Shown: positions 1 through 12,600 of the stretch, piece after piece | Layout of the letters: every line of letters begins with the position of its first letter | Numbering within the stretch: the first letter of the stretch is position 1 | Source: Auanema rhodensis | Taxonomy: Eukaryota; Nematoda; Chromadorea; Rhabditida; Rhabditidae | Assembly (NCBI GenBank): GCA_964057225.1 | Contig: OZ059899.1 | Coordinates: forward strand, 8,742,001 to 8,806,000 | DNA length: 64,000 nt | Reading direction: 5' to 3' | The notes under the pieces: generated by a model | Databases searched by the model: none | Told to the model about the DNA's origin: nothing | The model's input: the letters and a program-made list of their open reading frames with translations, nothing else | Translations under genes and position numbers: made by a program

Positions 1-718
1 CTTAAGAAACAAATGTCTTTCTTTCTTCACTAAATTGTGCTAAACGTTATAAGAGAGCATATCTGAAGATTATTAATCGACATTCTTTGTTTATAAAGTC
101 TCTCATCTATTAACCACTTTTTCGTGCATTTCCCTCCATTGGGAATTCATTTTGACGTATCTTTCGAACCTTTCCATCTTGAATGAACTTAAGATCGAAA
201 GTATGAAATTTCCTAGTTATACATAGATGAATACATATATCCATATATACATTCAGGTATTAGCCATTAAATCCTTGGCAACAAAATATTTTATACAGAT
301 GTTTCACTAACTACTTTCTTCAACTAGTATTCTACCACAATCTAGCTATTGATCGTGTTTTCTTTAAGTATTTCATTTATTATTACTTTTCTTTCAATCA
401 TATAGTTGATATTTTCTTTTTTTAAGAGATTTTAAGAGAGATGCTTATTTCAGATTTTATACAAAATTCAAAAATTCTTTTAATGTAATTCTTGAACAGA
501 CATCAATTATTTGAAATTCCGTCAATATGTTAACATATTTTCTGGTAATCGTTTCACATTATATATAAATTTCTTTTAAACATTTATTTCTGTCATTACG
601 TAATAATTAAAAAACGTTTTTCAAAGCTTTATCTAAGCTTGTTATTCATTCTTATTCATCAACTATAATGTCACCAAGTATAATTCAAAGTTAATGCAAG
701 ATAGATAGAAACATCAAG
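1..718. other. AT-rich intergenic DNA, upstream of gene 1
   Basis: I see no coding exon here on either strand. The stretch is very AT-rich with short T runs and no open frame of useful length. It should hold the promoter and 5' untranslated region of the spermidine-synthase-like gene that starts at 719, but no specific site can be pointed out. Confidence 0.5.
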
Positions 719-2283
719 ATGATTTATATAAACATAACTATAAATTTATTTATTTATATTAAGATTTTCATTATTTCAACTAATGCATTACGTGTATATG
801 ATGCCATACCAGGTATGATAATTGAAAATAATTTGAAATCGATGTACAAAGAATCAGGTTGTTTCAAAAAATAAAATTTAAATTTAAATATTATTTAAAG
901 GTCCATATGTTAAAGAAAAGATATGTGATGATGAAGAATGTTATGTTATATATGATATATTTGGATTTATTGGATATGAGTAAGATCTTATAATTAATTA
1001 TTTCAATATTATTTTAAAATCTTTTCAGACCATGCTTTATACGAGTTTTTGGTTTAGATTTCTCATTTAATTTAGGATATTCAGTAGCATTATTAGAAAC
1101 ACCTAAAGGTATTATATTTATAATTATATTAAATTTTTATTATTATTATTGAAAAATATTTTAAATTTTCAAAAAATATATAGATTTGTTTTAAATTTAA
1201 TGGTTTACGTTCATGACAATCTAGAAATTCTCAAAACTTTTCCTTAATAGTTAATAAATAAATTTATTTCTTAGTCTTCAATCAACAATTTTATAATACA
1301 TCATTATGGATGCCTAATAAAGCTAAAATTGACTATGATACATATCCTCCTGCAATATGTGGTAATGAAAGATTTTGTTATAAATTAAATATTTTGAATT
1401 AAGATGCTTTTTTCTGGAGTGGAGCTATACCACGATATTCTCTCAATAAAACTTATGACATTGTTATAGTTGGTTTAGGTGGTGGCGATTTTTCTAATTT
1501 TTATGATGTAACATATCCTCATGTAAGTTTTATATTAATTATTTAAATAAATTATAAATTTAGTTAAATATATCTGTGGTTGAAATAAGTGAAACTGTAA
1601 CACAAATTGCAAAAAAATGGTTTAATGTCACTGAATCAGATAGATATCGTATAATTGTGGAAGATGGAGTTTCATTTTTTGAACAACAATTACAAGAAGG
1701 TAGAGGTTTTTTCTCTTTTTCGTTTATTTGTGATTTATATTTATATTTCAAACATAATATGTATATAGGCAAAAAATATGATGGAATTCTGTTAGATGCA
1801 ACATATTCATCGATGAATGCTCGATATGTATCACCAGTTGCTGAGTTTTTGGATCCAATTACCATACAAATGTTAGCAAATGTTATTCATCAAGAAGGTA
1901 TATATATTAATAATTATTTCCATATTTATTTATAAATTAACTATTTTCTAGGAGTTTTAGTGAGCAATGTAGTCATTGGATCATTTGAAACAAATCCAAC
2001 TTTAGCAAAAATTCAAGTAACACGAATTACTTTTAAGCTTAGATACAAACTATTACAAACTTATTTACAGATTTGTGAGTTGTTTCAAAAATTTTTTGAA
2101 TATGTGGATCTTATAGAAGTCAGTCCCTTTAACTCGGTTAGTATTCTATATTTTTATTTGAGAAAATTAGTTGTTGAACATATTATGTTTAAGGTTTTAA
2201 TTGCTCGACATTTACCTTTTCAACATAATCCAAAGCCTGAATTATTTCATAAACATATACCATTTCAATTTCTACAATTATAA
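719..2283 (+). CDS. Secreted spermidine-synthase-fold (class I methyltransferase-like) protein, 314 aa
   Basis: Ten exons join in frame to 945 bases: 719-812, 901-979, 1029-1108, 1275-1361, 1404-1522, 1564-1699, 1769-1897, 1952-2016, 2071-2136, 2194-2283. The first 22-25 residues are hydrophobic (MIYINITINLFIYIKIFIIS), reading as a signal peptide or anchor. The nucleotide-binding core is visible: strand plus glycine loop IVIVGLGGGDFSNFYD, then VVEIS, where the acidic residue normally holds the donor substrate, then YDGILLDATYSS. The C-terminal part (YVDLIEVSPFNSVLIARH) matches the last strands of spermidine-synthase-like proteins. The second conserved aspartate of true aminopropyltransferases is not obvious (DATYSS rather than a D..D pair), so polyamine synthesis is doubtful. 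A methyltransferase of the METTL13-like or nematode-expanded type, working in the secretory route, is an alternative. Fold assignment is fairly safe; substrate is unknown. Confidence 0.75.
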
Positions 2284-3804
2284 TTTATCATGTACATACA
2301 TACATATATATATTTTTCTTTTTCATTCATTGAATTGTTTTTATTATTTATTTTTGTAATTAATAAGAAATCTTTTGAATGACGTATTGTTAAATGTCAT
2401 TGAAACTGCTTAAGAAAGTTCGCGATGACGTGTCATAAGAATAAATTCGAGAATTTGTGAAAATTTAAGATTTACCATACTATAGTAGTTGATGTTTCGT
2501 TTGTATATAAGAAAGAAAGCTTTGAACAATTACAAGATGAAATTTCATTTTGTATTGTATTGAATTACAATAGGAAGACACGAAAACTACAAAGTGATTG
2601 TATTAGCTCACATTTAAACTTTTCGAAAAGTAAATGACATACATATATAGAAGATATAACAAGAGATAGAAACATTCATTTAAACAATTAGTGAAGTCTT
2701 CCTTTCTCTCAATCTTTCACCTTCTCTTGTTCTCGATGCACCTTTACTTAGTCATGTTCATCATTCTCTCTTTCTCTCAAATGGTGTTCAGCTTTTCGTA
2801 TTCGGCTGCCGCGATCATCTTTACTGTATGTGAACGATGCTGACTGGGTGGACACTTGAGAAGACCTCCCTACGTCTACATTTGGTCACATCCCTCCTTT
2901 ACAGACTCTATCGTCAACTTACACATCATAGATTACATGAACAGTAGAGACGTACAGATAAAGAGACAAATGAAGAGATGGATAGAGAGATTCAGAGCAA
3001 AGAAGCTTTCTACTTCTCAAACACTTGAAAACCTGAGTTGTCGGCCGCTCCCGAGAAGGAAAACCAACAGCTGTTAGATGAAGACTCAGTATCTTACACA
3101 TGTAGTACTGGTGGGTATTGTATTATTCTCATTATATTTCTTCATTTAATGACTTGGTCACTCATTTTCCGTCTGTATTACGTGGTTGAGTCTTCATTGA
3201 AATCTGAAGATTAGCGATCGTCGAGTATATAGGAAAAAATTAATTTTCATTGTAATCAAAGAAAATTTGCTAAAACATTTCCAAAAAAAAAAAAGAAAAG
3301 GAAATGTTTTCAATAATTTAGTTATTTTAAATGTTTTGTTCACATTTTTATCTTTTAAACGGAATAAAAATCATGCACATCATTCAGTAATGTCAACGAA
3401 TCATCATCCAATCCTGAATCACTAATTTGAACTTTTTCTCGCAATTTTTGTTTCTCGTTTTATTATTTTCATTTATATATATTTCACTTTTTGTGTTTAG
3501 AAATCATTTGAAACGACTACCTTTTTTCTTAGAATTTCGAGACCCTTGAATGCCATTTCATTAACATAACGTCCTCTCTATTTCTTTCTTAAAAATTCTA
3601 TTTTATTGGTCAAAAACGACAAAAAAAAGAAAGAAAAGAGAAAAAGGTATTACTCTAACGTTTTTTCTTTTTATTTCTTTATATTATATAAGTAAAAGAG
3701 AAGAATAACTAGTTGTATAGAAAATTCACTAAAAGCAATATGTTTTTTTAAACTAATTTGATGATTTTCTTATAAAAAGAAGTAAATAATATATATATAT
3801 ATAC

Positions 3805-3879
<75 letters not shown>

Positions 3880-5354
3880 TATATATTATTATATTATAAA
3901 AGTTTTCTCACCTACTATATCTTCTTATCTTTTACTTGTTACCCTTGAAACAACACCATGCTGGGTATATGATTATACCGTCCTCATATTCTATTTCTTT
4001 TCGATAAGATCTTTCACGGATCTCTTAATTCAACCACCTGTTCCAATCATTCTATTTTACTTTCTCAATACTAACATGTCTAGTTTGTAAATAATATATA
4101 TATACTATATACATTACAATATAATTAATATTTAAATAAAAATTCTAAAAATTGTATTTATAATCAAAATAATTTCTTTTTCATTCTATATTCATCAACT
4201 ATCATCATTCTTTCTTATCTTAATTCTTTCTTTTACCTTCTGTATTTCCGCCATCTATTACTTTTCTCTTCACCTCAATATGCCCCAGCCCACCATAGCT
4301 CCGCCCACATCTAGCCGCAGACGACAAAAACGGAACAAGGTGTCTTGTTCTATCTAGCTAAATCAAAATCATATATTTGAATTTCATTAATGAAATCAAA
4401 TTATTTCAAGCAATTAAAACCTTTTACATTTTCTTCTAAAGTTTTTATTTTGTGTCATATTCTTTATTAGAAAAAAACAATTACAAAAGTTATAATAAGA
4501 TATTATCTTACTATAACTAGATAGATATTTGGTTTTGCCTAGATCTTAAAATATTCATTTACTATGTGTAAACTCATATATCTTTTCTTTTTAATGTTCC
4601 TCAAAAGTTTCTTACTAATGTATTTTAACTATTTTCATATTGATTATCTATAACTTGAACGTTAATCTTTTCTTTTGTATTATTATTATTATATAAGTAA
4701 AATATATTCATTTTAATATTATTTATTTGTATTCAACTACTAATTCCTTCAATAGTTTTTTCTCAAAACGTTTTGAAATAGAGATGTTTTCTCTCATATT
4801 GCCCTATCCGGATTTTTGTGAACCTCTTATGTTGTCTCGGCTTTCAAACAATTCTCGTTATCACTAATATTTCTCTAATAATAGATTATATTTATTTTTT
4901 CTATATATACAAATACAACTATTCTTACTGCAATTCATTAAAAATATAAATTTGAGTTGTCGTTGTACGGGAGGTTATCTACTCTCATTAAGCATCTCTT
5001 GAACTAATATCCATATTTCTATCCAATAATGCCTATAATCCTTACAGTTTCATCGTTTTTCCATTCATTTCTCTCTCTCAATTTCTATCTATCTAGTTAA
5101 CCTGGTCAACATCATCCGTCTTTACCGGAACGTAATTACCTATCTGGACACTTGATTGTTTTCTCGGACATTCTATATTCGAAGCAAACGGCTTTACCTA
5201 CCGCTCAACACCTGCCTGATTTCCGGACGCAAATCTAGTTGCCATTCGCTATTTTTTCTTTTCTGGCCATCGTCTGAAAGAACATCTGGCCTTCCGACAG
5301 ACGAGACAACAGACAGTCAGTCATTGACGTGCATGATAGTGTGAGCAACAAGCC
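2284..5354. other. Intergenic region with a GC-richer island and the crb-1 upstream region
   Basis: No supported protein-coding exon. It holds a GC-richer island at about 2700-3110, a long (AT)n tract near 3787-3899, a small GC-richer patch near 4280-4345, and the immediate upstream or 5' untranslated region of crb-1 at about 5100-5354. The 73-codon frame at 2856-3077 lies in the first island but has no splice partners or recognisable motif. Confidence 0.5.
3787..3899. repeat. (AT)n microsatellite
   Basis: About 110 bases of nearly pure AT alternation, with two ATAC interruptions near the left end and an ATATT pattern at the right end. It is likely polymorphic and prone to assembly length error. 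Confidence 0.95.
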
Positions 5355-6631
5355 ATGAGCCGATTGCTCTTACTTCTGGCTCTACTTAATGGAGGTGAGT
5401 TAATTTTCTTTTAATTATTTGTTTATATATTTATATTCTCAACTATTATTTTCTATTGAACTTTTTTTTTAATTTAATGAAATTGAAAAAAGAAAAGATG
5501 TGATGTTGCTTAACACCTATTTCTTTTCTTTTTTTTCGATACATGTACCAGTTTTTGAATGCTAATGTTCAAATTCCATTAAAATCCGAACTTTCGTTTA
5601 TATGACCAAATTAGTGTGAATGAAAGTGATCTAGGCTCACCTCCATGTTCCTAAATGAGCAGAATCGCTAACATCTGGAGATGTTTAGCTCACATCACTC
5701 TTATCTGGACTATTTGTTTTGAGGTTCTTGAACAAAAAAGACCCACAGAACAGGTCAACAGGTGATGTTTCACTCAATAAAGAACATGCACAACCGAGAG
5801 AACTAGAGAAACCTAAACGATTCACAACCTCTATGGATCACCATTCTCATCATATCAAATAGTATTTTCTATTTGTTTTCAGTCATTTGCTCATAAAAAA
5901 ACCGTTCAAATCTCTCTATATCCCCGTTCATTCTCTTTCTCTCTCTCTCTTTCAACTTATTTACGAATTTAACATGGATTGTATGCGTGAACTATCCTTG
6001 TTCATCAAATAACACATCAACATCATTATTACCAAAGCCAATAATTGATGTCGTCTTTTGTATTCAAACAAATGAAATTGTCATTTTCTTTTATCTATGA
6101 AATATATAACAATCATCTAAAAAGAAAATGAGATAAAAGAGCACCGGATATATACCAATCTGGCTGTAAATATGACGAATTATCGATATGTAAACCTTTT
6201 CCCTTATTTCTTTTATAAGATGATTCATTTATTTCTTTGATTTTCTAACCTTCTTATTTGACTTTATCGTTCAAATACATTTTATTCAAAGGCAAATGTT
6301 TTAACTTTCATTCGGTTTGAATTGAATGAACATCAAAAACAATAATAATAGTAAATCGATATATATATTTTCAAAAATATTTATATATAGATATTATTTA
6401 TTTATTTTCATTAAAAGTGAACAAACGAATCTGATTTGACACAGTGACCCTAGATGAAATAAGGTCTTCTTGATTAGTTTCTGTCCTCAAAAACTTGCCA
6501 GACAGACGCTTGAATTTTTGCGCTCCAAAGCGAAAAAACGTTTTCAATAGAAAAACCAAAAACTGCAGATGGTCCATATGTATTTAATCTTTTATAAAAA
6601 TTCAAAAATATAATTATAAGTCTAATGTGAT

Positions 6632-6673
<42 letters not shown>

Positions 6674-9600
6674 AAATTATTATATTTATATAATTTCCAA
6701 AAAATAATGGAACATGTTGTATGAATTCCATCATTAGTCATGTTAATCTGATAGTTTCATCAGATATACTAAGATTTTGACATTTTGAACTATTTCATTT
6801 CTATCTAATCCTTATTATTCTGAAAATGGCAACAAAACATTCAAATCACACCTCAGTTCAGATTAGCCAATCAACTAGCTGGCTATTGGCCTGTCTATCT
6901 CAATGGAGGTAGCATCATATTGGCCAAGGACGCTGAGATGAGTTATTCCATTTTGGGGATTATAAAAACGGAATCATGGTTAACAAGCGCATAGCGGATC
7001 CTTTTTGAGAGTATTGTCCGATGGTCAAACCATTTAATTTCATCAGAATTGATTGAAAAAAATTAGTATGAAAAAACATATTTTTGCCATTCTACTCATA
7101 GCAGCAGTAATGCATCAAATTCTTTCAATAAATACAATTTGTTTGTAATGTTCACAACATTAAGCATTTAAGAAAGATTAGTTTTTAACATACAAATAGT
7201 AAAAATAGCTTGAAGCTTTTACACAACCAAGATCTTTTCTTGAAATTTCGCCAATTATGAGTTTAATATAATAATTAGTCGAATATGCATCTAGTAGTCC
7301 ACTTGACAAGTGGATGGGAGAACGAACGTATGTACGTATATGAGGTGATTGTCGTCATCGTTGTCGCAGAAAGGGTGCGGAGGGAAAAGACAAGTTCATC
7401 TGATTCATAGATGTCTCTATACATCTACAACTCATCTACTTTATTTTTATTCGTTCTATCCGTAACTCTCTCTATCTATATATATCTTTCTTTCTATGTC
7501 TTTCTCTGTTCGGAGAGAGGTACAAGGAGATGGTCTCTTGAAATCCTTATAGCACTGTAATACTGATCATATGAAGACAATTAATAATCTCGATCTCTAA
7601 TATTATTACTTCAGTATTCCAGAATTATATTGAAAAACTAATTTAGGTTTATATTATAATAAGACATTAGCGATCATATAGCTAAATAATCCAAAACTAA
7701 ACCTTTTCATGCAGGTTTTAGATTTCTATCTCTCTAATCAGCAAGATTATAAATACAAGTGAAATTATGAGAATTATAGAGAAATTATAATAACCTTTGA
7801 ATGAGATCAAACAATGTTTTCAAAACTAAACAGTGATTCACTTCAGTTTTTAAATTTTTTTAACGGTTTTATCATGAATAAAGCTTATTATTCAAGCAAA
7901 TAACTGCCCCTTCATGTTAGTTTCGGCCTCCTTTTTGAGAAAAAAGGCGAAATAGTGCGGAACGGTTGGTTTCCCCCATCAAATCATCCATCCCAGCTAT
8001 ACAAATCTAATTGTAACTTTCTTTTTTGTGTTATGTTCAAGCTATATTACGGGTTGGTTATGGAGCAAAAAGATTTAGAAGGTAGAACATGAATAGACTA
8101 ATGACCTGTATACATATATCCTTTTCCTATTCTTTTCACCGCTTTTTTTCTAGTTAATGTTTACTGGTCTTTATAGAAAGGTTATGATATGCTCATAACG
8201 GTAGGGTATTAATACCCATGAAAGGCTAACACAGCCTCTTCATGACCTGTAGATATTGTTGACACATATGACATCATATGTATTAAGAAACTATGTCGGC
8301 AAAATCTTTTTTTTTCTTTTATACGATATCGTTATGCTTTTGATCATCCGGAAGCATATAGTGATAACGTTCTTAAAGATTGTGATTTAAACAAATAATA
8401 CTAAAACAATAGATAAATAATAAAAAAAATAATTATAAGAAATGAGATTAGCATATCTATGATTATAAAAATGCAAAAAGAGGGTAAAATTAACAGATTT
8501 TCAACAATATTATTAACATATATATGAATTAATTGAAGAAAATACAATCATTCTATTTCCGTTTTACATCGTATACAAACTAGAAAAAGCTATCTAGTTT
8601 AACTTTTTTGTAATCAACCATGTTTAGTACAAGTTTTGAAAATATTATAAGATATAAATGAAATCTAGTTTGAACATCCGCTTCAATAAGAAGATTTTTT
8701 TTCTCTGAAAAAAAAATATTATTTCGTTGTGTTAGATGGCATAGTTAGTATTAAGTCAGAATGATTTTCTATTCAAACTCTATATTCAATTACGACATTT
8801 GCCCTTTTCTATAGATGGAATCTATATAACAACCTTTTCTATCTCATCAATAGGTGTAATAACCGTTGTTTAGAAAACAACAACTACTACTGAAGAGGAG
8901 ATTGAGAGAAATACAATAATTGTCAGTTGACTGACTGAATGACTGACAATCCCTTGATTTCTATATGGTCATCATCAATCGATAATTACATTGCTTATTA
9001 TTCTGAGTAAGGTAGAGAAACGAGAGAAAGGGGAGAGAAGGATGTGGATGAGGAGCGAAAGGCCATGAACGGATCAGCAGCCTTTCTTCTCATCATCACC
9101 TCATCTCTTCACTATTTTTTCCGGAACAATATATGAAGGCATAAGAGAAGGGTAAAATCCAATTTATATTCAAGAAATAAAGAATTTTCTTTATTTTTTG
9201 AAGAGAAGGGGTTATCAAATAAAACTATCGATGATGTATTTGATTGAGACACATATGGATGTTGTTACAGTAATATCCGTCTTTCTTGTACTTTGCCAAA
9301 TAGAGAGTAAGTACAAGAATCCTCTCAAGTGATGAGGAAAGAGCAAGTATACCACTTATGTCGAATAATTATTTATCTTCTTATGATGTATCCTTTAGAT
9401 CATTAAATTTATCCAGCTAGATTACATATATATCAGAGATTGTAAAAGGCTTTTCAAGTTATATCTCAGATAACCCTTGTCTTTTCTCTCTTTCTCTTTG
9501 ATATCTTACCCATTGCTCTATTTACTTTTGCTCAAATCAGAAAAAAACGATTTTACTCAAAAGACAAGCAAAAACAGAAGTGGACATCACAACTTTTTGA

Positions 9601-12600
9601 AGAAAATAAAAAAAACATCCATTTACTAAATGTTTCCTATATAAACATTATTTCTTATAAATGTTTGACGATAAAGAAGAAATTTAAGGGACATTATATT
9701 CCAACTATTTAAATCTTAAAACGATTAAAGAAAATAAGTTATTTCAGTATGGTCAGCGGAACGATTATGTAATAGTAATGTATGCATGAATGGAGGAACA
9801 TGTAAAATTGATGAATCAAATAGAAAATTTAACTGTTACTGTTTGCCATCATTTTCTGGAGCTCTTTGCGAAGATATTTGCAGCAAAAAATGTGCAAATG
9901 GTGTTTGTATTAAAGGTTTAAATGGAAAAGAAGAATGTAAATGTAATGACGGTATGTTTCTATATTCTGTCATTCAAAACTATAATATCAAAAAAACTTG
10001 TGCAGGCTGGTCAGGAGTTCTATGTGAAGTATCTGGTTCAACCATTGAAGGGTGTATACGATCAGAAGATTGTCCAGATAATAAAATGTTTGTTTAAAAT
10101 ATAAAATATTTCAATGAATTAATTTTAAACGTTTTAGGTGTGTTCAAAATGAACGAGGTCTACGAGTTTGTTTATCTGATCCATGTGAATCTAATCCATG
10201 CCGTAATAATGCCACATGTCATGCTGAAAATGTAAGTTATCAGAAACTATATAAGTACAGCATTATTCATTCATATTATATTTATAACTAATACTATTCA
10301 ATGTTGATCATATAATATTTGAATGGGTTCACATTTCGTTTCATTTTTTCTTTTTTTTTCCTACATCAAATCTCTTTATGAATCAGTGATCCGGCAAATA
10401 TATTTTTTGCATCTTTTACTGTGTCTTTGCCGTTCACGGAAGAACGATTTATATGAAAGATCATACTATGAATTAAGTTATAAAAAATTTTCTTTCAAAA
10501 ACTTGTAATGTTCCTGAAATTATCTTACCTTTTCTTTATATTTATAATCTAAATGAGATTCGTTTTTGAAAAACGATTATAAAATATTTCACGTAGATTT
10601 TACGTGTACATCTATTATTTTCATTTTTTCTACTTTCCACTTTGTGTTCGGTTGTTTTTTTTTAAATAAAATTAAATATAACACGTAGTTAATTATAATA
10701 TAATCAATATTCAGGATGATTATCGATGTGAATGCCCTCTTGGTTATGGTGGAAAACACTGTGATACTGATGTAAATGAATGCGAACTTTCTCCATGTCG
10801 TAATGGAGCAACATGTATTAACTTAGATGGATCATTTGAATGCTTATGTAATGAAGGATATAAAGGTATCTTGTATTGTATTGATGAATATCCTTATATT
10901 ATATTCTTGCTAGGAGTGCTCTGTGCTGATATTGATTCGCCATGTAATCCTGATCCATGTTTACAAGATGCTACATGTGTTAATATGGTTGATGATTTCT
11001 ATTGTCTATGTCCTAAAGGCTATTCGGGTAAAACATGTGAAAAGGTATCATTACTAAATATGTTCATATATTCACGGATATTCTTTAGGTACCAGGTATT
11101 GAAATGAGCGGGCCATGTGCTGATAATCCTTGTCAAAATGGAGGACGTTGCTCAGTTACAGGATCGGGATACGATTGTCTATGTCGTCCGGATTTTGCCG
11201 GTGTTAATTGTGAGATTAAGTCTGAATGCACTGTTGAAGGTTTGTAAGCATACAAATTCCTATCTAATGATTTTATTGTTAAAGGTCGACAGTGTATGAA
11301 CGGTGGAACTTGTGTTCGCGGTTTGGGTAAATCATTCTGTAAATGTCCATCTGATTATAAAGGAGTTTGGTGCGAAAGTGTTGAACTTGAAAGTATCTCA
11401 GATCCCTGTGTAGAAACACCTTGTCTGAATGGAGGTAGTCAAACTTTCTAAACCGCTTTTTAAGTTATATTATTAGGAACTTGTATAAATAATAATGGAA
11501 ACGTAAAGTGTGAATGCTTGTCTCAATACACTGGTCCATTATGTGGAGCTTCAGCTCTGGTTGATCCGTGTCAACCAAATCCATGCCAAAATCAAGGAGT
11601 TTGTGAATCTGTGGGAGATCCATCGGAAGGAGGCTTTTCGTGCACCTGTATTTTAGGATTTGAAGGAAATTTATGTGAAGTTGTTGTAAGAGCTTTCAGT
11701 GTATCTCTTAATATTTTAATTATATTGAAATAGGTTAACGAATGGAAATCAACAGTTTCGGAAGTTAAAGCTGAGATTATATCAACATCAACTACAACTG
11801 TTACTCCAACCACCACCATATTAACATCAACCGCACTGCTCTTTCCCATTCCTGTGACAATCCAACCTCATAAAGCTGTAATTATTTTTATTCTTCTATT
11901 AAAATTTCATTATTTATATTTCAGATATCAACATGTGAATTATGCAGAAATTCAGATAAATGCATCGATGGAGAAGATGGATCGATTTGCATATGTCGTC
12001 AAGGTTTTACAGGAACAACTTGTGAACATCGTGGAAATGTATGTTTCAATTTTAATCAAATCAATTGATGTTTTATAAAATGAATTTAGGTTTGCAATAA
12101 TAGCCAATGCGCTAAGCCTCAGATTTGCCGACAACGTGTTCGAATGACTGATATTGAAGCTCGATGTGCTTGTCCATTTGGTTTTGTAGGAGATAGCTGT
12201 GATGAAGACACAACTGTATCTTTCTCAGAGGATAGCTTGTTTGTATACCAAAGTCCAAGTGTGATGATTGGGTATGTAAACTGCAGTTCAATGAAAACAT
12301 GAGACATTCCTCAACTAAAAAATGAATTTTACAGATCATCTAGTGGACCTTTACCATATTCTATATCACTCAGCTTCCGCTCAACTGTGCCAAATCTTCA
12401 TATTGTATCAGCAGAAAGTATATTTGCTTCGGTACATATTTTAAAGTTTTTTTCTTGATTATACAAATATTATTATTTCAGAGACTTTTCTCATTATATC
12501 TTGAACAGGGAAAACTTACTTTAAATATTTCTGGAACTGTTTACAACAGACTTTTGCCAATTCCTATCAATGATGGTTCTTGGTACACTGTAGAGCTGAT

